Assembly: GCA_035341855.1 (NCBI GenBank)
Contig: DAOQWA010000008.1
Coordinates: 35,143-99,142 of the forward strand
Origin: QQVM01 sp035341855
Lineage (GTDB): Bacteria; Bacteroidota; Bacteroidia; AKYH767-A; 2013-40CM-41-45
Direction of reading: 5' to 3'
Length of the DNA: 64,000 nucleotides
Shown here one piece after another: positions 1-9,211 of the stretch. Each line of letters opens with the position of its first letter. Position 1 is the first letter of the stretch. Below the pieces are notes generated by a model. The model worked only from the letters and a program-made list of their open reading frames with translations. It searched no databases and had not been told where the DNA came from. The position numbers were made by a program, and so were the translations under genes.

Positions 1-396
1 TGTCAGCTGAAATTATGAATTACCCGTGTGACAGTCTTTCCTTAAAGGCCTGGCTGGATAATCGTACCGGTTGGAATTATAGTGATACAGTATGGATCAC
101 GATGCTTGATAGTTGTGGCCTTGATTCCTTGTGGAAAAACCATTGCATCGCTTGTGATTCCTTGCAGTTGTATTCAGGGAAATACCCGTGCAATAGTGGC
201 CTAGGTTTCTATGCATGGCTCAATGACACACTTGATCTTGCATACACAGATGATGAGTGGGCATCAATTATTTCAGATTGTCCAATGGATTCCACCTGTG
301 ACAGCTGTGCATTTCTGTCAGATGAAATTATGAATTACCCATGTGACAGTCTTTCCTTAAAGGCCTGGCTGGATAATCGTACCGGTTGGAATTATA
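1..396 (+). repeat. 315-bp tandem direct repeat in the RHS gene, running into the gap
   Basis: Bases 1-81 recur at 316-396 with two differences (positions 7 and 26), giving a period of 315 bp, i.e. 105 codons or two of the protein repeat units. Bases 244-298 recur exactly at 497-551, just after the N-run. The second copy is therefore interrupted by the gap, and the near-identity explains why the assembler failed here. Confidence 0.9.
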
Positions 397-3300
397 NNNN
401 NNNNNNNNNNNNNNNNNNNNNNNNNNNNNNNNNNNNNNNNNNNNNNNNNNNNNNNNNNNNNNNNNNNNNNNNNNNNNNNNNNNNNNNNNNNNNNNNACAC
501 AGATGATGAGTGGGCATCAATTATTTCAGATTGTCCAATGGATTCCACCTGCGATAGTTGTGGATATATCAGAAATCTCATGCTCGCTTATGACACTGAT
601 ACAATTAACATAATCCAATGGATTGACTTTAACAGTCAATGGGGCTTATCTAATGACCAGTATTGGCAATTAATTGGCGACTGCGGTATAACTTGTGATC
701 TATATGAACAAATTTATCTGGCATGGGTAGACGCCGGGAACACACCTTCACTTGAAATTTGGTTTGAAGCTAGATTGGGAATAAACTTAACTTATTGGGG
801 TTATAGAAATTTACTTGATAGCTGTGGTATAGAATTGTTAATCCCATGTGATACGTTGACAAATCTAGCATCTATCTATGCTGCCTTACCGCAACCGTTG
901 CCATTGTTTTTTTTATGGGTTAGCCAACACATTCAATATGATATTTCATTTCAAAAAATGCAAGCGTTACTTGATTCTTGTCAATTACCCCCCCCACCAC
1001 CAATAAGTTGTGATACACTTGACATGTATGTTAGTTATTTTAATTCGGATCATCCTGCACCAGACATTTATTCTTGGTTAAATATTCAGCTTGACTTAAA
1101 TCTAACTGTAGGACAATATCATATTTGGTTTGACTCGTGTGGAGTAGAGATTGATGATTGTGCTATGTATGATTCGCTATATACAATTTACAAAGAGGAT
1201 ACAATTTCAACTGCTTTGGATCTATGGCTGAATGAACAACTTGGTTTAACTTATACATACCTCGACTATGTATACATATTCGACTCTTGTGGAATATCCT
1301 TACCAATACCTTGTGATACATTACATTCGGTAGTAACCCTTTATTTATCAAGTACACTACCGTTAGCACCATTTGATATTTTTGCGAACAATCACTTCCA
1401 TTTACATTATACGGCTGCTTGGTATAATTACCTGATTGACAGTTGTCAGACTGATACATTGCCTCCGTTAGACTGCGACTCCATTTCTGATTTATATTAC
1501 AATGGATACCTATTGGCGAATCCAGCCCAATCACTTTCATCCTGGTTTAACCCATTGCTGAGTTTAAATTTCAATGATTGGGACTATATTCATTGGTTGG
1601 ATTCATGTGGAGACCCTACCCAAATTCCATGTGATTCAATTGAAACACTGATAAACTATTACAGTGCCTATATTGGGTCTTCAACTCCTCTAGACGTTTG
1701 GTTAAATTCCCAATTGAGCTTACATTATACACTTTCGGATTATCATGCAATTCTTGATTCGTGTGATATTCTGCCAAATCCGTGTGACTCACTCAATCTT
1801 GCAATGAGTTTATACTTAGGGCAAAGTGCACTCAACCTGGTAGATTTCCTAAACTTGTACCTTGGACGGACCTGGACCTTGAGTCAATATCAAAGTGAGC
1901 TCCAATCTTGTAATCCTGCGGTAAACACTCTTTATTTGTGTGATAAAGATATGTTCCCTGCTATCTCAATTGATTCCATTGTATCTGAAAACTGCCTGGA
2001 TGATTTCATTCATTTGGCTTATTCTGCAGCTGCCTATAATTATGAAAAGTATTTAGACTCGTTAAAAGGAGAATTCATTCATAGTTACATTGCGCATTGC
2101 CTTGAATCTATGACTGAACAGTTTTATAATGAAGGTCCGCTTTCTGAGTATCATTATACCCTGTATTATTATGACCAGGCAGGAAACCTATATCAGACGA
2201 TACCGCCTAATGGGGTTATACCATTTAAAGATTCGAGTTTGCAAGCCATTTCGGATTATAGAAAACACATCCCCGGATCAACCTCACATCATCAGCAAAA
2301 TGGGTACAACACGGTCTATAATTTAAATTCATTGCAGGGAATTAAATTTCAATTCACTCCTGACGGAGGAATTACGACATTTTGGTATGATCGGGCAGGA
2401 AGATTGATAGTTTCCCGAAATTCCAAACAATCACCGTTAGGTGAATATAGCTACACTGTGTATGATGAATTGAATCGAATTGTTGAAGTTGGTAAAGCAT
2501 CAAATGCACCATCTGTGATGACGGATAACACTGCTATGAGTGAATCTGGTTACAATACATGGTTAAGTTCATGTACTAAATCAGAAATTACCAGGACATA
2601 CTATGATTTGCCTAAGGTGAGCTTCTTCAGTCAGGAAAATCTTAGAAGCAGAGTTTCCAGCGTAACTTACTCGGATCTTGATGATACGATAAATTATAAT
2701 AGTGCATCTCATTATTCATACGATATCAATGGCAATGTTAAAACGATTATACAAGAAAATAAATCACTTGATGTATTGAATAGGAGTTTGAAACGGATTG
2801 ATTATGATTATGATCTTGTGAGTGGGAAGGTAAATTTCGTATTCTTCCAGCGTGATTCAATTGATCAGTTTATTCACCGCTACGAATATGATGATGACAA
2901 TAGACTTACATCCGTTTTCACCAGTCGAGATGGTATGATTTGGGATCGTGATGCATTTTATGCTTACTATATGCACGGACCTTTGGCTCGTGTTGAATTG
3001 GGTGAACATAAGGTACAAGGCTTAGACTATGCATACACCATTCAAGGCTGGTTAAAAGGTATAAACTCTAGTAACAAATCCCCTTACACAGATATGGGAG
3101 GAGATGGAGCAGGGGTGACTTCAGGCCCAATTAATGAGTTTTCAAGAGATGTTTTAGGTTTTTCGTTAGGGTATTTCTACCATGATTATATACCAATTGG
3201 AGGTGATAATTTTGAAGCAGATTATAATCCTTCAGGAGGCTCTTCGTTTGGTGATGCATCTTTTAGTGATGGATCGGGTATGACACTGGGCTTATATAAT

Positions 3301-5019
3301 GGTAATATCAGGCACTCAGTATTATCATTGGATAGTATGAACTACCCGGGTATTGGATATGCCTATCGATATGATCAGTTAAATCGAATCACTGGTCAGA
3401 CTGCCTTTGTAGGCTTGGATGTTGCTGGAAACGAGTGGGATTTATCGGGTTCTGTTGATGATTACAACGAACAAGTCCAATACGATCCAAATGGGAATAT
3501 AACTTCATATGTCAGAAACGGCACCACAAGTGGGTCAAATCAGCTTGGAATGGACAGTTTAACATATAATTATAGTTCTCTGACGAATAAACTTACCCAT
3601 GTTGACGACATTGTAAATGCATCTAATTATTCATCCGATATTGATGATCAGTCAGCAAATAATTATATTTACGACGGTACAGGTAATTTGATTAGTGATT
3701 CACAGGAAGGACTTACGATCTCCTGGACAAATTATGGTAAAGTGGATTCAATTGTAAATTCAAACGATACTACCAGCCTTAAATTCAGGTATGATCCATC
3801 AGGAAACAGAATTGAAAAACGATACTATACAAATTCAGGATCGGTATTCACTATGTACGTTAGAGATGCACAAGGAAATATCATGAGCACCTATGAGTGG
3901 AAAAATCAGGATAGTCTGAGGCTAAAAGAATTGAATATGTATGGTAGTTCTAGGCTTGGGATTTTAGATGCAGATACATTGATTGCTTGTAGTTCTTGCA
4001 CTGTTCCGACTTCGACGAATATTTCATCAAATTGGATTGGTAGAAAGCAATATGAATTGACAAACCATCTAGGAAACGTATTGGCAACTATTACGGACAA
4101 AAAAGTGTATCATGATAGCTCCGGAAATAGTATAGCTGACTGGAGTTTGGCTGAAATATCCATGGCAAATGATTACTATCCCGGTGGGATGTTGCAGATA
4201 GAAAGATCCTTCAGGTCTACTGAGTACCGATTCGGCTTCAATAAAGGAAGTGAAAAGGACGATGAGATAAATGGATCCGGCACCAATTTTACAACCAAAT
4301 TTAGAGAGGGGGATACAAGATTGTTAAGATGGTGGAGTCTTGATCCTAAAGCAGATCTTCAACCTTGGCAAAGTCCATATTCCTACATGGATGGGAATTT
4401 AATCTTAATGAATGACCCAGAAGGAGATTGTCCTTGGTGCATTGGAGCTTTGATTGGAGCTGCCTTAGATGTTGGATTGCAATTAACTGAAATTGCCCTA
4501 GATGATAAAAAGTCCTTATCTGATTTTAGTATTACATCGGTTGGCGTGTCAGCGGCAGCGGGTGCGGTAGGTGTTGGTATAGCAACAAAGTTGGATAAGG
4601 CTCTAAAGGTCGCAAATATTGCAAGTAAGACTACAACTACAATAATTAAAGTTACCTCCAATTCAGTGACAGATGCTGCTACAAGTGCAGCAAGTCAAAA
4701 AATACAAACGGGTGAAGTAAATACAAGCGAAGTTTTAATAGACGTAGTTGCAGGCGGAACGGTTGGTAAAATTGCTGGCGATGCTGCGGAAAAAGCTGCT
4801 AAAAATTCACCTGTTGGTAAAACTTTAATGAGGCAAGCTGATAGAGCCGAAAGAGTCGCAGGAAACAATCCAAGACCGTCACGTCAAGCTGCATCGGAAT
4901 CTACAAAAAAGAAAGCAGAAAATCACGCTGTTAGTCGCGGCGCTGCGGCAGGTACAGCGGCTTCTGGAGCAGCTTCAGAAACAATAAAGAAAGTGGCAGG
5001 AGTTGATGAAAAACAGTAG
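1..5019 (+). CDS. Giant RHS-repeat protein, 5'-partial, interrupted by an assembly gap
   Basis: Large secreted or surface toxin-like protein of the RHS/YD family. The reading frame is already open at the left edge and ends with TAG at 5019. Seen in order: an array of about 50-residue repeats bounded by Cys (to 1911), YD repeats from about 2140 (motifs such as YYYDQAGNLYQ, YDPSGNR), an RHS core from DYYPGGMLQ (4171) to DPEGD (about 4428), then a unique tip of about 196 residues rich in Ala/Gly and Lys. The two halves around the N-run are in different frames only because the gap was filled with 100 N; a missing length of 162 bp (plus multiples of 315) joins them. RHS cores are known to form a shell around a variable C-terminal effector; I do not recognise the activity of this tip. 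A small membrane-protein gene follows after 9 bp. Signal peptide and secretion route are off the window. Confidence 0.85.
397..496. other. Assembly gap of 100 N (placeholder length)
   Basis: A run of exactly 100 N lies inside a near-identical 315-bp repeat. Aligning the flanks to the first repeat copy (396 matches 81, 497 matches 244) shows that at least bases 82-243 are missing, i.e. 162 bp, or 162 plus a multiple of 315. That length puts the upstream and downstream frames in register, which 100 does not. Confidence 0.9.
550..1911 (+). repeat. Array of nine Cys-bounded ~50-residue protein repeats
   Basis: After the gap the protein has nine consecutive units, each opening with C-D/A-S/T/L-x and closing with a D/Q-S/C-C motif, typically CDSL...WLN.QL.L.YT...Y..LLDSCG. 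About 40-47 residues separate the opening and closing Cys, and Pro-rich linkers join units. At least three more unit-sized stretches precede the gap. The DNA copies here have diverged, unlike the 315-bp copies at the left edge. I do not recognise the family. The paired Cys suggest one disulfide per unit in an exported stalk. Confidence 0.75.
4170..4197 (+). repeat. 28-bp inverted repeat, copy A (RHS core)
   Basis: This stretch encodes the core motif DYYPGGMLQ in the full-length RHS gene. It is identical base for base to the reverse complement of 7208-7235 in the orphan RHS gene. It contains a short dyad ATCCC-GGT-GGGAT at 4178-4190. A second shared block of 14 bp (GAAAAGGACGATGA, 4252-4265) lies further into the core. 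Confidence 0.9.
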
Positions 5020-5028
5020 ACATTTTAA

Positions 5029-5373
5029 ATGATGAAGTTATTGAAAGAACTAATTAATTATACAAATCTATTATTTGCAATAGTTGGTTTTGGTGCAATT
5101 GCATTTTTTATCAATTTAAAAACAGCTATGTTTCTATTTTTTTTTCTATTAGAAATAGGTCTATTTACTTATGCACTAATAAACATGTATGGTTATTTTT
5201 CAAGCAAAAAAGAAAAAATATTTTTAAGAAATATTTTGATATTAACTTTTTTTGGTCTTATAGTCGGTTCCTTGCTTTATTTCATTTACGGAACCTATGC
5301 TTTAATAAAAGCCTTATCTTTAGCTGCCTTAATCTTTCTTATAATTCTTGGATATAATAAAATGATAAAATGA
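5029..5373 (+). CDS. Small four-helix membrane protein, candidate immunity partner of the RHS tip
   Basis: 114 residues, with four hydrophobic helices at about 12-30, 33-53, 67-88 and 92-109 and a charged loop near 59-67 (SSKKEKIF). It starts 9 bp after the stop of the RHS gene on the same strand and is markedly AT-rich. No family is recognised. In polymorphic toxin loci the gene directly after the toxin tip usually encodes immunity, and membrane immunity proteins commonly go with tips that act on the envelope. The immunity role is therefore inferred from position and topology only. A double ATG at the start leaves a one-residue ambiguity. Its TGA stop overlaps the ATG of the next short reading frame. 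Confidence 0.6.
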   Translation: MMKLLKELINYTNLLFAIVGFGAIAFFINLKTAMFLFFFLLEIGLFTYALINMYGYFSSKKEKIFLRNILILTFFGLIVGSLLYFIYGTYALIKALSLAALIFLIILGYNKMIK

Positions 5374-5591
5374 AAAGAATTACAATAACATGTTTGATTC
5401 GGAGGTGGTTAGAGTTGTTTTACAAGTGGTAAAAATTATCTGAACCTACTATGAGGAATGTCGTGTGTAAGGTCATTCCGCCGAGCGGGGATTTTAATAA
5501 CTATGGGTTTTATTTGATAGAGTTCACGAGTGGAAATTTCGGAATGGAGTTTACATTTTCAAATGTTACAAAATCATTAAAAGATCCTTAA
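5370..5591 (+). pseudogene. Possible decayed small lipoprotein gene
   Basis: An ATG at 5370 overlaps the previous stop (ATGA) and opens MKRITITC before stopping at 5432. In the next frame the same DNA reads SCFTSGKNY, a lipobox-like start. A further open stretch from ATG 5451 to TAA 5591 encodes 46 residues (MRNVVCKVIPPSGDF...). Together these look like one small lipoprotein gene broken by frameshifts, but none of the pieces matches a family I know. The rest of the gap to 5677 shows nothing else. Confidence 0.3.
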
Positions 5592-5677
5592 CCGGAATAT
5601 TGCATTAGTCTTAGACAGGACCTTTCGGTTCAATTGATTGAGGCCCTCACACATATTGAACTGAGCTCGACATGAAA

Positions 5678-6277
5678 TTAATTGCAATAAAATCCATACT
5701 GACTTGGTCTGCCGTACAAACTATCAAATTTTTTGGGTAAAGATTTTATACGTTCAATTAATTCTTGGAGTTCAGAATTGGGTGGCAATTCATTGTGTAA
5801 ATTATATTTGGGTATATAAGCTATGAAATACCCCCAACAATGAGTATTAAAAACGTAGGCTTTTACCAGAGGGATTTCTTCTGCATCTTTTTGAATGTAG
5901 ACTAATTGAGGTACACTTAGATAGTTTAGCGAAATAGGTATTGCCACAGGTTCACGAGATACAGAATCCCCGGTTATAAAAGAATAACTCTTAATTTGAC
6001 TACTACTTCCGGATTCATCAATTTTGTAATATGCGAAAACTTGATCATAATAGTCTAGTAGTTTTTTCCCATCTTCTATATTCTCAGCATACATGGTTTG
6101 ATCTAAATAGCCCCCGATATATGTATAGGCGTATTTTTTTAGATAAAATTCTTGTGCTTCACTATAAAGGTTCTTGGTTTTATTTTGCCAATAGATTTTC
6201 AAGCCATACCAAACCGTTGGAGTAAGGGTCATAATTGATAACGCACCGATAATGATTATTTTTAGTTTTGTTTTCAT
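5678..6277 (-). CDS. Hypothetical membrane-anchored protein after the orphan RHS tip, candidate immunity partner
   Basis: 199 residues. It begins with a positively charged stretch and one hydrophobic segment (about 6-28), an anchor or uncleaved signal, followed by a soluble domain rich in Tyr. Two Cys lie near the end (NTHCWGYF and the penultimate residue). It starts 21 bp downstream of the orphan RHS fragment on the same strand, the position where an immunity gene is expected. No family is recognised. Immunity is inferred from position; a lipid- or membrane-tethered periplasmic domain would fit. It is convergent with the other RHS partner gene across about 300 bp. Confidence 0.5.
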   Translation of the reverse strand: MKTKLKIIIIGALSIMTLTPTVWYGLKIYWQNKTKNLYSEAQEFYLKKYAYTYIGGYLDQTMYAENIEDGKKLLDYYDQVFAYYKIDESGSSSQIKSYSFITGDSVSREPVAIPISLNYLSVPQLVYIQKDAEEIPLVKAYVFNTHCWGYFIAYIPKYNLHNELPPNSELQELIERIKSLPKKFDSLYGRPSQYGFYCN

Positions 6278-6298
6278 CTATTACCAATTATTTTTGAT

Positions 6299-7267
6299 CT
6301 ATTCAAACTTTTTTTCTTCGTTAAAATAAGATTCAGATTTCCAGTCACCTTTAGGCTCATATGTAGTATCTGAAGTTCCATCATTATTTTTTGTTTGAAT
6401 TTCATTTGCACCTGTTGAAACTATAATTCCTGTCGCTTGGCCATCAGCATAAACTTCCCCAGTGTAACTGACGGTTTTGCCATTCACTTTATCTTGTACA
6501 ATATTTCCAATAGACCAATCTAAACCACTTGCTATTTTCTCAGATTCTTTTTTAGTTATTGAGATGGATTGTAAAATTGTAGATTGGTTGCCTGTTTTGA
6601 ATGTGCCACCAATTCCAACCCCAGCTCTTAATCCAAAAGTGTTTGATCCAATTTGTATACTTCCGCCAATGCCCCATTTTAAGCTTACTGAGCTCATAGA
6701 AAGACCAAATGTTTTCATTGCTTTCGAAAAAGTAGGATTATCATATGCAAACTGCAAGCCGACATCCAAACTTGCTTCACCACCTAAAATCATCCTTGGG
6801 TCTGAACTATTATCTTCTAATTGTTGATTTGAAGGTCCAATCAAATTATAGGCAATGTATTGTGTTTTACCTATCATATCCCAAGCAGTGCCATATGTCA
6901 ATCCAACATTAAATCCGATGTTCAGCCCTGCTGCAATGCCCATACCTTCAGAATAAACACTTGTAGAATTTAGCCATTCAGTGCCTTCTAGATCTATTCC
7001 ATCAATAGGCCTGTTTTCTGCAAACGCATATGTAGAGTTCCAAGGATAAGATGCAGAAAGAGGGTCAACTGATAAAAAACGCACAAGTCGAGGGTCATAA
7101 ATTCTATATCTAAAACTTAAACTATTTCCGATACCCTTTACTTCATCGTCCTTTTCCACATTATTAAATCCAAACTCATATTCACTGCTAGAGAGACTCC
7201 TTCCAGGCTGCAACATCCCACCGGGATAGTAATCAATTGTACACATATTGTTGAAAAACAGGCCCAT
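6299..7267 (-). CDS. Orphan RHS core with its own C-terminal tip
   Basis: 322 residues lacking the YD-repeat body. Residues 12-96 are a recognisable RHS core (DYYPGGMLQ, YDPRLVRFLSVDPL, DLEGTEW). Residues 97-322 are a Gly-rich tip unlike the tip of the full-length gene. An in-frame TAA sits three codons before the ATG, so this is a fragment, not the end of a longer frame. Displaced RHS tips of this kind are known beside full-length rhs genes and act as a reservoir for tip exchange. The orientation is opposite to the full-length gene. The tip activity is not recognisable to me. It may or may not be translated on its own. Confidence 0.75.
   Translation of the reverse strand: MGLFFNNMCTIDYYPGGMLQPGRSLSSSEYEFGFNNVEKDDEVKGIGNSLSFRYRIYDPRLVRFLSVDPLSASYPWNSTYAFAENRPIDGIDLEGTEWLNSTSVYSEGMGIAAGLNIGFNVGLTYGTAWDMIGKTQYIAYNLIGPSNQQLEDNSSDPRMILGGEASLDVGLQFAYDNPTFSKAMKTFGLSMSSVSLKWGIGGSIQIGSNTFGLRAGVGIGGTFKTGNQSTILQSISITKKESEKIASGLDWSIGNIVQDKVNGKTVSYTGEVYADGQATGIIVSTGANEIQTKNNDGTSDTTYEPKGDWKSESYFNEEKKFE
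7208..7235 (-). repeat. 28-bp inverted repeat, copy B (orphan RHS core)
   Basis: Exact reverse complement of 4170-4197. Read on the minus strand it encodes the same DYYPGGMLQ motif with every wobble base shared. It lies about 100 bp from the end of the tyrosine recombinase gene. Confidence 0.9.
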
Positions 7268-7335
7268 GCAAAAGTTTTAATGACGCTAATTGTGCTCAAT
7301 TTACGATAAATATTGAATTATTTTGCTACCTATTT

Positions 7336-8394
7336 TCATCTTAGTTCTACTAATTTTTGATGCACTTTGTTCAATTCATTGTCGAAATGCTCCTCTGAAT
7401 ATTTAACATATCGATAAAACTCCTTGCTGCTCGATGAATGTCCTGAAAGTCTTCGAACAAGTTGTTCTGGCATGCCTAAAGATAGGTAAGTGGTTATAGC
7501 TGTTCGTCTCATTGTGTGTGAACTAATCAAATCACAGAATCGAAAACGCAACTTTGTGTTGGCTCGTCTGAGAATTTTCGTTTGTCCTCTTTTACTCCTT
7601 TTTTTATCCACCAATTGTGTCCAACCGGCAAGCTCAGCTAATTCTCTAATGTACTTATTAAAATTAAACAAGTGTAACATTGGTAGCAAATTAATATTTC
7701 GGTTATTGTATTTATTCAGAATAGCTATTGCAAAATCAGGTAATTTAACTCTACTAAATGTCCCGGTTTTCTTTGAAAGCACTTTTAGATAGATGTCTCC
7801 AAAGGTTGATTCAAGATTTGCCTTGGTTAAAAGGTTTAGATCTGATATTCTAAGTCCAACAGTACAACCAAAAACGAAAATATCTTTCACTCTTTGCAAT
7901 CTTACCGGAAGACTTTGCTCGAAGGATTTGTCAAAAATAAGAAAGTTCAATTGCTCTCTTGTCAGCACAACAATAGGAACTTCTTCTTTTGAAACATAAA
8001 AGATTTTTGGAATATCTCTTGTATCTATACCTTTTTCTGCTTTCAGATAATTGAAAAAGGATCGGATGTATTTCATGTTAGCGCCAACATAATTATCATA
8101 ATAGTTACATTCATTGTATAAATATTTCGAGAACTTTTTATAGAACTTTTTCCACTTGTTTAATTCCTTCAAATATTCTTTTTGCGAACACCTAATGAGA
8201 TTGTATATTTTCAAGTCCAAGCTCTTTTGTCTGCAATATTTCGTCATGAGAACCCTGAAATATTTGTAATTATTAATGGAGCTAATTTTCATGCGAGAAC
8301 CATTTTTAAGTAGATGTTTTCCTGTTTCCAGATCTATTATGAAATTGTCAAGCAATTCAAAAAAATCGTACTCTTTGGTTTTTGTTTTTTTCAT
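7336..8394 (-). CDS. Tyrosine recombinase/integrase
   Basis: Site-specific recombinase of the phage-integrase type. Counting from a TTG-proximal upstream Met (8439), the catalytic residues are Arg197 (GCTVGLRISDL), Lys223/224 (LSKKTGTF), His308 and Arg311 (SSHTMRRTA), His334 (LSGHS) and the nucleophile Tyr344 (Tyr342 is the alternative). The N-terminal half is a SAM-like core-binding domain (about 85-145). I prefer the ATG at 8394 (MKKTKTKEYDFF) because it leaves room for a promoter, giving 352 residues. All active-site residues are present, so it is likely functional. It heads the leftward end of an island that abuts tRNA-Arg and lies about 100 bp from the inverted RHS core repeat, so it could serve either site. 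Confidence 0.9.
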   Translation of the reverse strand: MKKTKTKEYDFFELLDNFIIDLETGKHLLKNGSRMKISSINNYKYFRVLMTKYCRQKSLDLKIYNLIRCSQKEYLKELNKWKKFYKKFSKYLYNECNYYDNYVGANMKYIRSFFNYLKAEKGIDTRDIPKIFYVSKEEVPIVVLTREQLNFLIFDKSFEQSLPVRLQRVKDIFVFGCTVGLRISDLNLLTKANLESTFGDIYLKVLSKKTGTFSRVKLPDFAIAILNKYNNRNINLLPMLHLFNFNKYIRELAELAGWTQLVDKKRSKRGQTKILRRANTKLRFRFCDLISSHTMRRTAITTYLSLGMPEQLVRRLSGHSSSSKEFYRYVKYSEEHFDNELNKVHQKLVELR

Positions 8395-8454
8395 GATGGA
8401 AATTTTGATTACATTTGCATTGATCTTAAACACAAACATGTGGAGCGTGTGCTA

Positions 8455-8487
8455 ACCCCCTTTTTATTGCAAGGGGGTCTTTTTTTT
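8455..8487 (+). terminator. Rho-independent terminator with no obvious upstream gene
   Basis: Stem ACCCCCTT (8455-8462) with AAGGGGGT (8471-8478), loop of 8 nt, then C and eight T. The T-run is on the plus strand, yet no plus-strand gene precedes it. It lies just upstream of the integrase start, so it may end a short antisense or leader transcript, or insulate the integrase promoter region. Confidence 0.65.
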
Positions 8488-8650
8488 GTTTACATCTGTT
8501 TATTGATAAAATTTAAGAATGCTTGAGGTTGTTATTTCAGAGATTAATCCAAGTGGAATTCCTGAACAGTATGAAATAAAAATTCAGGTTTTAGTTCTTT
8601 ATATAAGGAACTATCAGAGTATAATCCAACACAAATTAGGAATATAAATG

Positions 8651-8875
8651 CTATTCTTTCTTCACTTTACAGTTTTCTATCTTCTGCATGTTCTGGTAAG
8701 TGATTACGAATGCACCTAAAAGAATCACAATTGCAATCGTTAAATACTGATTAATTCTTTTAAGCTTGTTTAACTTATCCATAGCATTTGAGAATTCATT
8801 TTGAGAACCTCGATATGGGTTAAAATCATGAAATTCGCCGGGTTCAATCATTTCTTGAGATTTTATATTGGTCAT
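8651..8875 (-). CDS. Small single-pass membrane protein of the island
   Basis: 74 residues from the ATG at 8875 (a TTG at 8887 would add four). It has a polar N-terminus, a short Lys-rich helix, then one hydrophobic helix (YLTIAIVILLGAFVITY) and a charged tail ending KVKKE. It overlaps the end of the upstream gene by about 30 bp, so the two are probably co-transcribed. No family is recognised. Confidence 0.5.
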   Translation of the reverse strand: MTNIKSQEMIEPGEFHDFNPYRGSQNEFSNAMDKLNKLKRINQYLTIAIVILLGAFVITYQNMQKIENCKVKKE

Positions 8876-9200
8876 TTGATATTGCAAGCATGCGATAGTT
8901 AAATATCATGAAGATTCGATCATGGCTATTTCCTAAACTGGTGAGACACTTAAAATTAAATCCTGCCCCACGTAAAAATTCGATAGTAACAGTGACCTCT
9001 CTTAAGTTTCCCAGTAGTTTTTTCAAGATGTTGTGATTTTTATCCAATGCTCTTTGTACGGGGAATTTTTCAATCCGTCTGTGACGCGCCTTTGAATTAT
9101 TATGATCTGTTTGGTTCTTTCGGGTTGCATAAATTTGGTTCGACCTCCTTGGGATAAACTTTTCTTTGGTGTATGGATCTATTCGGATTTCCTTTTCCAT
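8844..9200 (-). CDS. Small basic protein of the island
   Basis: 118 residues, strongly basic in the first 60 (KFIPRRSNQIYATRKNQ, KARHRRIEKF). The pattern F.P.RSNQ.....N followed by D..L..N..IL..LL resembles a small protein I associate with Bacteroidota mobile islands, but I cannot name its function. It ends inside the next gene and begins 12 bp after the helix-turn-helix gene, consistent with one operon. A nucleic-acid-binding role is plausible from the charge. Confidence 0.5.
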   Translation of the reverse strand: MEKEIRIDPYTKEKFIPRRSNQIYATRKNQTDHNNSKARHRRIEKFPVQRALDKNHNILKKLLGNLREVTVTIEFLRGAGFNFKCLTSLGNSHDRIFMIFNYRMLAISNDQYKISRND

Positions 9201-9211
9201 GTGCAGTAGAA

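Noticed and set aside
386..613. Open frames reading through the N-run
   Set aside because: Created by the 100-N placeholder; flank alignment shows one gene in a different register.
1163..1540. Long open frame on the minus strand inside the RHS repeat array
   Set aside because: Antisense to a clearly coding repeat array; no start context or family match.
1..1911. Tandem repeats as a possible CRISPR array
   Set aside because: Units are protein-coding with 150-315-bp periods and no short repeat/spacer pattern.
8314..8526. Plus-strand open frame over the integrase start
   Set aside because: It runs through the terminator hairpin and the integrase coding region with no family match.
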